Of a DNA stretch of 64,000 nucleotides, positions 20,287 through 30,052 are shown in pieces. A model generated the notes under the pieces. It searched no databases. It saw only the letters and a program-made list of their open reading frames with translations, and was not told where the DNA came from. Position 1 is the stretch's first letter. Each line of letters opens with the position of its first letter. The translations under genes were made by a program, and so were the position numbers. The stretch covers positions 8,689,962-8,753,961 of the forward strand of contig NC_067208.1 of the NCBI RefSeq assembly GCF_026262505.1, written 5' to 3'. Origin of the DNA: Trichomonas vaginalis G3. Its lineage: Eukaryota > Parabasalia > Trichomonadida > Trichomonadidae.

Positions 20287-20529
20287 TTATTCCTCACTGT
20301 CGTCTGCTTTCTCCAACTCTTCTAGCTTCTTCTTAAGTTCAGCAATGTTGTCCTCATGAAGTTTAATCTTTCTCAAAATTCCTTCTCTATCTAATGGTTG
20401 CTTTATCTTTCTAAACTGAACTCTACCATCCTTCATAGTATGAATGTAAAAACCTTCTGGAATAGTTCCTGATTTAATGTATTCTACCAAAAACTTTTGT
20501 TTCATTGCTTCAGTGACTTTATTTGTCAT
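20287..20529 (-). CDS. Small KDG-RK domain protein with coiled-coil tail
   Basis: 80 residues from ATG 20529. It contains GFYIHTMKDGRVQFRKIKQP, similar to PFYYVSQSKDGKIYVRKRKV in the gene at 22680-23105. A charged coiled coil (IAELKKKLEELEK) and the ending ADDSEE follow. The same six residues end the capsid candidate next door. Unknown function. Confidence 0.6.
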   Translation of the reverse strand: MTNKVTEAMKQKFLVEYIKSGTIPEGFYIHTMKDGRVQFRKIKQPLDREGILRKIKLHEDNIAELKKKLEELEKADDSEE

Positions 20530-20576
20530 TTCAATCAAATAAAAATTTTAATATTAAATAAAAATAACGTTATTTT

Positions 20577-21047
20577 TCAGTAAGGAAACGCAGGAGTTTT
20601 ACGATTTATTTGAGGAGTAGGTTCTGGTTTAAATGTTGGAGTCGGTTTAGGAGTTGACTTTTGAACAGGAGTTTGTACTTCCATAGGTTCAGGAGTCATT
20701 GAAGGTGTTGTTTGTGAAGGTGTTGGTTTTGACGTTGGTTTTGGCGAAGGTGTCGGAGTTTGTTTAACTTCAGCTACTTCAGTATTATTTACAACATTTG
20801 CTTTATTTCTTTTCAACATCATAACTGCTCCTGCTGTAGCTAGCAAACCTAGTGGGAGACCATATCTTATATAAGGACTTGACCAAATGCTATTTTTGAC
20901 AGGAGCTGGTGGAACACCTAACCTTGGTGAGACTGCTCTTTGCCATTGTGCAGCTCGTAAGAAATATTCAATAGGTGCTCCATAATCGTTTGGTAAAGTT
21001 TGTTTCATAGATGGTGAAGGTTCCCGAGAGCTTGATGAAGAACTCAT
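20577..21047 (-). CDS. Single-pass membrane protein with Pro/Thr-rich tail
   Basis: 156 residues: Ser-rich N-terminus, a membrane segment IRYGLPLGLLATAGAVMML at about residues 70-90, then a long Pro/Thr/Lys-rich region (TPTPSPKPTSKPTPS). It lies between the capsid gene and the terminal genes. It may be a minor virion membrane or vertex protein; unrecognised. Confidence 0.6.
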   Translation of the reverse strand: MSSSSSSREPSPSMKQTLPNDYGAPIEYFLRAAQWQRAVSPRLGVPPAPVKNSIWSSPYIRYGLPLGLLATAGAVMMLKRNKANVVNNTEVAEVKQTPTPSPKPTSKPTPSQTTPSMTPEPMEVQTPVQKSTPKPTPTFKPEPTPQINRKTPAFPY

Positions 21048-21077
21048 TTATAAGCTTTAAAAATAAACGTTCATCCT

Positions 21078-22652
21078 TTATTCCTCACTGTCGTCCGCGG
21101 CTAAGTTATAGTCATCTAATCTTATTATGGGGATGCCTGACTGTCTTACCTGAATGGCAAAGCAACAATCCCTCATAAATCCAATAAGTGGCTTTGGTAC
21201 ATTTTCAGTTGCTAGTTCAATAGGTCCTTTAACAGACAATTTGTATGTTATTGGAGCAGTAGATGTTTGACCTTGCTGGAAGCAAAAGTCCACTTCTGTT
21301 GGAAAACCACATAAGAAATGTGTGTTGTCATAGCTATCCCATTTATGTTCCACACTACCATCATCCACCAATGACCTCATAACATCTTCATTAAATCCAA
21401 TCATATCATTGTTTGTATTGCAAGCGTTCGCAACCATTTCATAAAATACAGGTCCATATGATTTTTCAGGTTCTGCAGGCATATTTCCATAAGCTCCCAT
21501 GGAAAGCTGAAGATATTTAAACTTAGGGTTCTCAAAATTAACATAATAGTTGTCTTTCTTTCTAAATAGTGCCCAAATACTTTTAACATTAATAGGCGTA
21601 TAAGCTGCTGTAAATGTTGCACTTGAACTATCTGTATTCTTTGAGAATGAACCGTCCATAGGAATCCAATCCATAACTTTAACAGGAAAACATAAAGCCT
21701 CGTTTGTATAATGTTCTACAAGTTCTGTATAAATGTTAGGGTCTAAAGAGAATGACTTTGGATGAATGAAACATTCATTAAAATCCATCTTTGTTCGAAA
21801 TAGTTGCTGGGTTACAGTTGTAATAGTAACTGTTCCACTAGCTTCTACTGCCTTCGTTATCATAGTGAATGGTTCATTCCATGGAACAAATTTATTTGTC
21901 GGTGGATTTGAATCTGAAGCAAATGCAACTTTAAGAGTTGGATTGAAAGCAATGATATCATTTACAGATATAGATGTGCATTGTAAGGCGTCGCTACTGA
22001 ACTTTACTTTAAGCTGAATGTTTCCTGCAAAAGCTGGAATAAATCGAATAGCTTCTAATGGAAGGAATCTTCTAACAGGAATTCTTAAACGAAGCTTAAA
22101 ATCAAATGATTTTCCTGCTGTAATTGGACCACTAACAATTTGTCCTGTTCTGCATGTTCCCGAATGACTCCATACATCTTCATGTCGAGTCTTTGAGAAA
22201 ACATCTACTTTCTTTATTTGTTCGGTAGTTTGTGAGTTTGAAGTTATATATGCTTCTTCTCTTGCGTTGTCTTGAGAATATACGATACGACCATCTGCAA
22301 GGATTTGATATCCAGCAACTGCATAGAAAGCGTCATCGAAACCAATCCAAAATCCTGGTGGGTTTGTTCTATCGGAACCTGAACCAATTTCTTTATCTAC
22401 AATAAATTGACCTTCCATTTTATACGTAATGAATGTATTGTAAAGGTCCAACATATTTTCACCAGGAGGTGAGAGATTGAATGTTACCCATGTGTTATCT
22501 TTAGCAGTTCCAGGTTGTGATGGAATCTTTGCGTCAGAATATTTTCTATTAGTGTCACCAATTTGAACTGCATTGTCTATGATATCGAAATATGAGCGAA
22601 TCTGATGAATATGCTCTGCTGGAGTAAATTCGTTTAACTGTTCGTTCTGCAT
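21078..22652 (-). CDS. Major capsid protein candidate, P2
   Basis: 524 residues, intact, strand-rich: SYFDIIDNAVQIGDTNRKY at the N-terminus, KLRLRIPVRRFLPLEAIRFI in the middle, and a C-terminus LAADDSEE. Length, isolated intact state and neighbourhood fit the double jelly-roll capsid of Polintons. It does not look alike P1 capsid by eye. A TTTTTATCTGAAGTAAATAC box precedes the start. Confidence 0.65.
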   Translation of the reverse strand: MQNEQLNEFTPAEHIHQIRSYFDIIDNAVQIGDTNRKYSDAKIPSQPGTAKDNTWVTFNLSPPGENMLDLYNTFITYKMEGQFIVDKEIGSGSDRTNPPGFWIGFDDAFYAVAGYQILADGRIVYSQDNAREEAYITSNSQTTEQIKKVDVFSKTRHEDVWSHSGTCRTGQIVSGPITAGKSFDFKLRLRIPVRRFLPLEAIRFIPAFAGNIQLKVKFSSDALQCTSISVNDIIAFNPTLKVAFASDSNPPTNKFVPWNEPFTMITKAVEASGTVTITTVTQQLFRTKMDFNECFIHPKSFSLDPNIYTELVEHYTNEALCFPVKVMDWIPMDGSFSKNTDSSSATFTAAYTPINVKSIWALFRKKDNYYVNFENPKFKYLQLSMGAYGNMPAEPEKSYGPVFYEMVANACNTNNDMIGFNEDVMRSLVDDGSVEHKWDSYDNTHFLCGFPTEVDFCFQQGQTSTAPITYKLSVKGPIELATENVPKPLIGFMRDCCFAIQVRQSGIPIIRLDDYNLAADDSEE

Positions 22653-22679
22653 GTATTTACTTCAGATAAAAATATCTAT

Positions 22680-23105
22680 TTACTTCATTATTCTCACTCT
22701 TCTTCTTGGCATTCGTGGTGGAAGTTGTTTCTTGACATTTTCAATGAACTGTACATTCTCTTTTGTCTCAACTTCTTTCACTGGCGGGTCAGGATTCTTT
22801 GACTCGGTTTGTTTTTCAATGAAATTCACGAACTTTGCAATAAGCTCTTGGTTCGTTATTGAAAGTACATCTGGCTTCTTTTCTTCTTGTTCTTTTGGTG
22901 GCTCAGTTTGAACAGAAGGTTTTATATGGACTTCACCCTTGCCATGCACCTTAATGTTGTCGCCTTCTGCATTCGTTAATGGAACCTTTCTTTTTCTTAC
23001 GTATATTTTACCATCTTTACTCTGACTTACGTAATAGAAAGGATGTTGTATTCCTCTTGCGTCATTTAATATAATAGACTCTCGCTCTGATTTTGACAAG
23101 CTCAT
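22680..23105 (-). CDS. KDG-RK domain protein with basic tail
   Basis: 141 residues. It shares the FYYVSQSKDGKIYVRKRKVP module with 20287-20529. A Pro/Glu/Lys linker follows, and it ends in a strongly basic PPRMPRRRVRIMK that could bind DNA. It is divergent from the gene at 23151. Unrecognised family. Confidence 0.6.
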   Translation of the reverse strand: MSLSKSERESIILNDARGIQHPFYYVSQSKDGKIYVRKRKVPLTNAEGDNIKVHGKGEVHIKPSVQTEPPKEQEEKKPDVLSITNQELIAKFVNFIEKQTESKNPDPPVKEVETKENVQFIENVKKQLPPRMPRRRVRIMK

Positions 23106-23150
23106 TTTACATCGGTTAAAGTTTTAATTTTGTTTTTTATCTGCAGTCAA

Positions 23151-23411
23151 ATGACTCAGACAAGCCCTACGGACAAGACCCAAGGGGTCATAGATGTTGA
23201 AGCATTGAAGAAAGAAATTCGTGAGCAAATTTTATCCGAACTGAAGGAACAAAAACAAGAACAAAAGCCAGAGAGACCAAAGAGAAAACTTAGTGAAAAA
23301 CAACTTGCTGCATTAGCTGCTGGAAGACAGAAGAACCCAAGACTACTGGCGAAAAAAGCTAGAGAAGAAGCTGAAGCAAAAGCTAAAGAAGCTGAAGCAA
23401 CGAAAGAGTAA
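23151..23411 (+). CDS. Basic coiled-coil protein
   Basis: 86 residues from the first ATG at 23151. Lys/Glu-rich helix (VEALKKEIREQILSELKEQ), a basic LSEKQLAALAAGRQKNPRLL segment and an Ala/Lys/Glu tail. It resembles small DNA-associated or core proteins only by composition. Confidence 0.6.
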   Translation: MTQTSPTDKTQGVIDVEALKKEIREQILSELKEQKQEQKPERPKRKLSEKQLAALAAGRQKNPRLLAKKAREEAEAKAKEAEATKE

Positions 23412-23435
23412 ATGGTTTATTTTTATCCGAATTAA

Positions 23436-24293
23436 ATGTATAGACAAATACCTTTATCTGTTGCGTTCAGTAGTGAAAACCCCGACGTCAAAATAAAGGG
23501 GAACAGAGTAACGTTTAAGTTTCCAACAGACTGGATTGTGAACATAAATGAAGAGAAGTACATTGGCATAACAAATATGTATATAACACGTGCTTTCAGA
23601 AAGGTTGACTTTATACTTCAAGTCGAGATAGAAAATGACGAACAGTCTTTAAGCGTCCAAAACATTCACATATACAAATACTTTAAAAACAGTACGACGT
23701 TAGAAGACTGTATAATTACATTTTACGAAAATTTTCAAAAGAAGTTTAACATTGAAGTACAAACTTTACAGCCTTTACGTGAGTTTCTTGCACAACTGAA
23801 AGAAGAAGGAATTGTAGAAAGATTAATAGCTTTTCATTACGAGTTTGTACCAAATGAAGATGGAACACATGACTGTCAATTCATTGTATTCTCACCATTC
23901 AATGAAGTCGCTAAAGAGAAAAAAAATCCATTACGTATAAGATTTCAAATCTCTGAACCAAGTGATGATTTCAAGAATGTTTTCAATTATGATGCAATGC
24001 TTCCGAGGAAAAATGAATTTTCCGAAATTAGATTTCCAGGTATTTGGGATAGAAAGCAAGCTATATTATATTCAAACTTAAGTAAGGGAGTTGAAAATGA
24101 GTTCATTGGTCATACAAGAACTTCACCACTTCCTAACCCTAAATACTATAAATTAACTGGCTTCAATCGTGAGTTTTGGATAGACATGTTCTCCACTCAT
24201 GACCATAAAGCACCAGTGTTCTTACCTCCAGACCATAAGGACTGTCTCTACATTGAAGCACAACTCTTAAACTCTACCATCGCAGTATTGTAA
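23436..24293 (+). CDS. Minor capsid (penton-like) candidate, P2
   Basis: 285 residues, intact. Beginning MYRQIPLSVAFSSENPDVKI, it has VTFKFPTDWIVNINEEKYIG, which resembles a segment in P1 2632-3111. The sequence is strand-rich (HDCQFIVFSPF). A clear GTTTATTTTTATCCGAATTA box lies before ATG. A single jelly-roll vertex protein is the usual partner of a double jelly-roll capsid and is the likeliest role. Confidence 0.5.
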   Translation: MYRQIPLSVAFSSENPDVKIKGNRVTFKFPTDWIVNINEEKYIGITNMYITRAFRKVDFILQVEIENDEQSLSVQNIHIYKYFKNSTTLEDCIITFYENFQKKFNIEVQTLQPLREFLAQLKEEGIVERLIAFHYEFVPNEDGTHDCQFIVFSPFNEVAKEKKNPLRIRFQISEPSDDFKNVFNYDAMLPRKNEFSEIRFPGIWDRKQAILYSNLSKGVENEFIGHTRTSPLPNPKYYKLTGFNREFWIDMFSTHDHKAPVFLPPDHKDCLYIEAQLLNSTIAVL

Positions 24294-24500
24294 AATCTAC
24301 GCTAGTTTTATTTTTATCACGAATGACCTCATTGCTGACAAAAATAAATGACCTAATTGCTGACAAAAATAAATGACCTCATTCATGACCTCATTCATGA
24401 CCTCATTGCTGACCTCATTCATGACCTCATTGCTGACAAAAATAAATGACCTCATTCATGACCTCATTCATGACCTCATTGCTGATAAAAATAAATGACC
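24294..24500. repeat. Short tandem repeats between convergent genes
   Basis: About ten copies of TGACCTCATTCA or TGACCTCATTGCTGAC interspersed with AAAAATAAA. They fill the gap between two convergent gene ends and may act as a transcription end zone. Confidence 0.6.
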
Positions 24501-25380
24501 TCAGAACTTCAACTTACGAATAAAGCTTGTTTTAGTCGTTATTGAGAAGTTAAACTTTTCAGCAAAACAAGGTTGACGTGACTTACATAAGTCAAATCCA
24601 ATCTCTTGACCGTCATAAAGTGCTTTATATAACTTCATAACACTGAACTCAGAGTCTTTGTCAAATTTTCCTTGCGGAACCATTAAACCTTTATCTTGAG
24701 AAAAAAACATAGCACACATTTGCACACATTTTGACACTTTTTCTGACAAGCATCATTCAAATTTGAAGAAAAACCTCTAAATTTCATTCAAATTTCTGTC
24801 AAAATGTGTGCAAAATTGAAATAGGCACACATTTTGACATACGATTATTTATATACGTTATTTTAATGGTTTCAGAGAAATCTTCGTTACACATTATTGA
24901 AGATTACTCAATATTTAAGTGAATGACTCACTACCACCTGTTTAGAAAAATGGTAGCATAAAATCCAAATGTCACATATATTATTTCTTATTTCATACAA
25001 ATAAACTTACAATTATAACCTCAACTTGTTTGCAAAGCAGAAACTCAATATAAGCAATCGATCAGTAGTGTATTTAAAAGTCGAATTTAAATTTAAAAAT
25101 TTATAATCTTATTTCGGAACCAAATAGTATAAATTTAGGACAAAAAGCTACGTGGTGTTGATAACAACTATTAAAATTCAAATATTACTACCATGAATAA
25201 TACAATGGCTCATATTGATAATTGATAAACGTGCATATAAATTGCATATATCATCAATGTCATTAAGTAAAATACATGTATATAAATAGATTAGAAATAT
25301 TTTTCGGTTAGAATTAAAATCTATGTAATAAAAAATAAGTTATAAAAATAAATACCGAATTTTTATTTGTAATATAAACT

Positions 25381-25790
25381 GCTACAATATGCTAGTGTAT
25401 ACAAATGTATTTGTCGTATTGATTTGAAAGATCTTCAACATGGTTCAGATCTAAATTTGAAACTCGTAAAATAAAGCGAATCTTTATTTATAATATAAAC
25501 TGCTACAATATGCTAGTGTGTACAAATGTATTTGTCGTATTGATTTGAAAGATCTTCAACATGGTTCAGATCTAAATTTGAAACTCGTAAAATAAAGCGA
25601 ATCTTTATTTATAATATAAACTGCTACAATATGCTAGTGTGTACAAATGTATTTGTCGTATTGATTTGAAAGATCTTCAACATGGTTCAGATCTAAATTT
25701 GAAACTCGTAAAATAAAGCGAATCTTTATTTATAATATAAACTGCTACAATATGCTAGTGTGTACAAATGTGTTTGTACAAATGTATAAC
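25381..25790 (+). repeat. 121 bp tandem repeat, left arm
   Basis: Units begin GCTACAATATGCTAGTGT at 25381, 25502, 25623 and 25744, exactly 121 bases apart. The mirror array lies at about 28985-29395. Confidence 0.85.
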
Positions 25791-26153
25791 TCTTTGTCAA
25801 TTGTTATGGCACCTTATAACTTAAAAATCATTTTCATTAACAAATATAAAAAGTGACAATTAATATTTTCATTAAATGCATATTTAATTATCAAAACAAT
25901 GTCGATTTAGCTTGAATGTTCATTATAAATGTGTAAGTTTAGGAAAACAAAAAATAATTAATTCTCGCAAAGAAACTTATTTTAAAAGAACCTAAACAAA
26001 AGTTCATATAATAATAAATCTAAAAATAGATATTAATTTAAACGAAGATAATGAGAGAATGGGGATGTTGTAAAACAATGAGACTTAATGATCAAATAAT
26101 TAAAATAATAAAATTAATTAAAGGAAAGCTAAAATAGTTTAATGAATTTTTAT

Positions 26154-26695
26154 AGATTGATTACACAATCAATGTTTCTGTGTCAATGTACATCAATCAA
26201 CATTGTTTCATTGAATTTTGTCTTTCACCAAGAAGATTCAAGAACAAAGTTTTGTAGTTTCAATAGATTGATTACACAATCAATGTTTCTGTGTCAATGT
26301 ACATCAATCAACATTGTTTCATTGAATTTTGTCTTTCACCAAGAAGATTCAAGAACAAAGTTTTGTAGTTTCAATAGATTGATTACACAATCAATGTTTC
26401 TGTGTCAATGTACATCAATCAACATTGTTTCATTGAATTTTGTCTTTCACCAAGAAGATTCAAGAACAAAGTTTTGTAGTTTCAATAGATTGATTACACA
26501 ATCAATGTTTCTGTGTCAATGTACATCAATCAACATTGTTTCATTGAATTTTGTCTTTCACCAAGAAGATTCAAGAACAAAGTTTTGTAGTTTCAATAGA
26601 TTGATTACACAATCAATGTTTCTGTGTCAATGTACATCAATCAACATTGTTTCATTGAATTTTGTCTTTCACCAAGAAGATTCAAGAACAAGTTT
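26154..26695 (+). repeat. 111 bp tandem repeat, left arm, five units
   Basis: Units start AGATTGATTACACAATCA at 26154, then every 111 bases. 111 is a multiple of 3, and one frame is open through all units, giving a 37-residue repeat. The word ATTGATTACACAATCAAT is nearly palindromic. Confidence 0.85.
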
Positions 26696-27386
26696 TCCTC
26701 TTTTTCTTTTTTAAATGATTAAAATATTACCTTGCTTCAACTTTACACGTTTTCGTTTACTAAAATTATCTTTTACCTTCACTTATCTTATCATACCCAA
26801 TTATTCATTTAATTCTATATTTTTCTGACCAAAAATCCTCTCAAATCTCCCTTCTTCTTTCAAAAATTCTATGAGTTTATTCAAATTTCCTTTAAATCTT
26901 TGCTAGTCCTTCTATGAGATTCATTCTAAAATTTTTGAAAAAAATTTAAAATTTGCTAAATATATTCTTTATTACTTTGCACTATTTTCCAATTGAAAAA
27001 TCGTCGATTTTAATCAAATGTAAGATCATAATAATAAAAATTATGAAACTTACCGTGTTTATTAGTAAATTTCAATATGAAGTTGTTATACAAACAGCTG
27101 GGACTTTAAATTGAGAAATTGCATAATTCCATCTACAAATTTTGGTCTAGACAATAATCATTGATAAATTATAATATATGTATTATGTGTATTTACATTG
27201 CATATATAACAATTTCAATTTCTATATTAAATTGTTATTTGATATCAGCTATATTTGTTCAGGTAAAATGAAGTGTAAAAATATAACTCATGAATTACAT
27301 ATATATATATTATTTTTATTATTAAAATCAAATTCAGATTTATAAATTAAGGTTATTCATTTTTGATATGGTTATCACGCTCAAAT

Positions 27387-27904
27387 ATGGAAATAAAATT
27401 AAAAAAAGTCAATACTCCTCAAAAAATACATTGTCTATCATTATATCTATATGCTTCCAAAGTATTTCATCTTAAACTAAAGACTTTTATATTACAAAAA
27501 GATTCAAAGAAGATACAATTGTTTAATTATGTTAAACATTATTCAGATATGACAATTGAAATAAAAGAGTCAAAAAAGCCTCTAAACTATTTGACAATCC
27601 AATAATTTCTTCAACTAAACTATCAAATTTGGAGGATTTAATAAAATGTGGATATGATATGGATATTTCACAAATTGCATTGTTTTCAGCCAGAAATGAC
27701 ATTGATACTGCTATGAAAATACTGAACATGGATTCAATCGAAGAATATGGATATGAACTTAATTGCTTATTAAAACAAGTAAGAGAATTTAGAAGAAGTG
27801 ATATAAAAGGTCAAATGATTGCAATAAGGACAGATAGCAATGGTAAAAAATACACAGAAGTATTAGCAGAAGGGATTTTTAAAGCAGATAGCGATGTTGA
27901 TTGA
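27387..27904 (+). pseudogene. UBA-like (possibly UBL-UBA) gene fragment in the foldback centre
   Basis: Two overlapping coding stretches lie in different frames, so one shift is likely near 27550-27600. The second has DLIKCGYDMDISQIALFSAR followed by NDIDTAMKILNMD. This matches the UBA pattern: hydrophobic-x-x-hydrophobic-Gly-aromatic, then N-D-(I)-(x)-x-A-x-x-x-L. The first stretch could be a ubiquitin-like fold (KIQLFNYVKHYSDMTIEIKE), which is speculative. The stop codon falls inside the first 111 bp unit of the right arm. It is probably a captured host gene piece. Confidence 0.5.
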
Positions 27905-30052
27905 TGTACATTGACACAGAAACATTGATTGTGTAATCAATCTATTGAAACTACAAAACTTTGTTCTTGAATCTTCTTGGTGAAAGACAAAATTCAATGA
28001 AACAATGTTAATTGATGTACATTGACACAGAAACATTGATTGTGTAATCAATCTATTGAAACTACAAAACTTTGTTCTTGAATCTTCTTGGTGAAAGACA
28101 AAATTCAATGAAACAATGTTGATTGATGTACATTGACACAGAAACATTGATTGTGTAATCAATCTATTGAAACTACAAAACTTTGTTCTTGAATCTTCTT
28201 GGTGAAAGACAAAATTCAATGAAACAATGTTGATTGATGTACATTGACACAGAAACATTGATTGTGTAATCAATCTATTGAAACTACAAAACTTTGTTCT
28301 TGAATCTTCTTGGTGAAAGACAAAATTCAATGAAACAATGTTGATTGATGTACATTGACACAGAAACATTGATTGTGTAATCAATCTATTGAAACTACAA
28401 AACTTTGTTCTTGAATCTTCTTGGTGAAAGACAAAATTCAATGAAACAATGTTAATTGATGTACATTGACACAGAAACATTGATTGTGTAATCAATCTAT
28501 TGAAACTACAAAACTTTGTTCTTGAATCTTCTTGGTGAAAGACAAAATTCAATGAAACAATGTTGATTGATGTACATTGACACAGAAACATTGATTGTGT
28601 AATCAATCTATAAAAATTCATTAAACTATTTTAGCTTTCCTTTAATTAATTTTATTATTTTAATTATTTGATCATTAAGTCTCATTGTTTTACAACATCC
28701 CCATTCTCTCATTATCTTCGTTTAAATTAATATCTATTTTTAGATTTATTATTATATGAACTTTTGTTTAGGTTCTTTTAAAATAAGTTTCTTTGCGAGA
28801 ATTAATTATTTTTTGTTTTCCTAAACTTACACATTTATAATGAACATTCAAGCTAAATCGACATTGTTTTGATAATTAAATATGCATTTAATGAAAATAT
28901 TAATTGTCACTTTTTATATTTGTTAATGAAAATGATTTTTAAGTTATAAGGTGCCATAACAATTGACAAAGAGTTATACATTTGTACAAACACATTTGTA
29001 CACACTAGCATATTGTAGCAGTTTATATTATAAATAAAGATTCGCTTTATTTTACGAGTTTCAAATTTAGATCTGAACCATGTTGAAGATCTTTCAAATC
29101 AATACGACAAATACATTTGTACACACTAGCATATTGTAGCAGTTTATATTATAAATAAAGATTCGCTTTATTTTACGAGTTTCAAATTTAGATCTGAACC
29201 ATGTTGAAGATCTTTCAAATCAATACGACAAATACATTTGTACACACTAGCATATTGTAGCAGTTTATATTATAAATAAAGATTCGCTTTATTTTACGAG
29301 TTTCAAATTTAGATCTGAACCATGTTGAAGATCTTTCAAATCAATACGACAAATACATTTGTATACACTAGCATATTGTAGCAGTTTATATTACAAATAA
29401 AAATTCGGTATTTATTTTTATAACTTATTTTTTATTACATAGATTTTAATTCTAACCGAAAAATATTTCTAATCTATTTATATACATGTATTTTACTTAA
29501 TGACATTGATGATATATGCAATTTATATGCACGTTTATCAATTATCAATATGAGCCATTGTATTGTTCATGGTAGTAATATTTGAATTTTAATAGTTGTT
29601 ATCAACACCACGTAGCTTTTTGTCCTAAATTTATACTATTTGGTTCCGAAATAAGATTATAAATTTTTAAATTTAAATTCGACTTTTAAATACACTACTG
29701 ATCGATTGCTTATATTGAGTTTCTGCTTTGCAAACAAGTTGAGGTTATAATTGTAAGTTTATTTGTATGAAATAAGAAATAATATATGTGACATTTGGAT
29801 TTTATGCTACCATTTTTCTAAACAGGTGGTAGTGAGTCATTCACTTAAATATTGAGTAATCTTCAATAATGTGTAACGAAGATTTCTCTGAAACCATTAA
29901 AATAACGTATATAAATAATCGTATGTCAAAATGTGTGCCTATTTCAATTTTGCACACATTTTGACAGAAATTTGAATGAAATTTAGAGGTTTTTCTTCAA
30001 ATTTGAATGATGCTTGTCAGAAAAAGTGTCAAAATGTGTGCAAATGTGTGCA
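27902..30052 (-). repeat. Right inverted arm of the foldback-like element
   Basis: Mirror of the left arm, longer because it holds about 6.4 rather than 5 of the 111 bp units (27902-28612). Confidence 0.8.

Larger units (their letters stand above)
24714..26695 (+). repeat. Left inverted arm of the foldback-like element
   Basis: About 2 kb, reverse complement of 27902-30052. Non-coding, AT-rich. Contains the 121 bp array and five 111 bp units. Confidence 0.8.
24714..30052. mobile_element. Foldback-like element with 2 kb inverted arms
   Basis: Inserted in the P2 polymerase gene. The ends read GCACACATTTGCACACATTT inward from both sides. The arms (24714-26695 and 27902-30052) are near-identical inverted copies, and each contains two different tandem arrays (121 bp and 111 bp units). 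The unique centre (26700-27900) holds a short ubiquitin-pathway-like gene fragment. Long arms built from tandem repeats are the hallmark of foldback elements such as Drosophila FB and Galileo. No transposase is visible. No target duplication is obvious. Confidence 0.75.

Noticed and set aside
24300-24500. CRISPR-like array of TGACCTCATT words
   Set aside because: Units are too short and irregular, there are no unique spacers, and the setting is eukaryotic.
25381-25790. CRISPR-like regular array
   Set aside because: Whole 121 bp units are identical with no spacers; it is a tandem repeat mirrored in an inverted arm.
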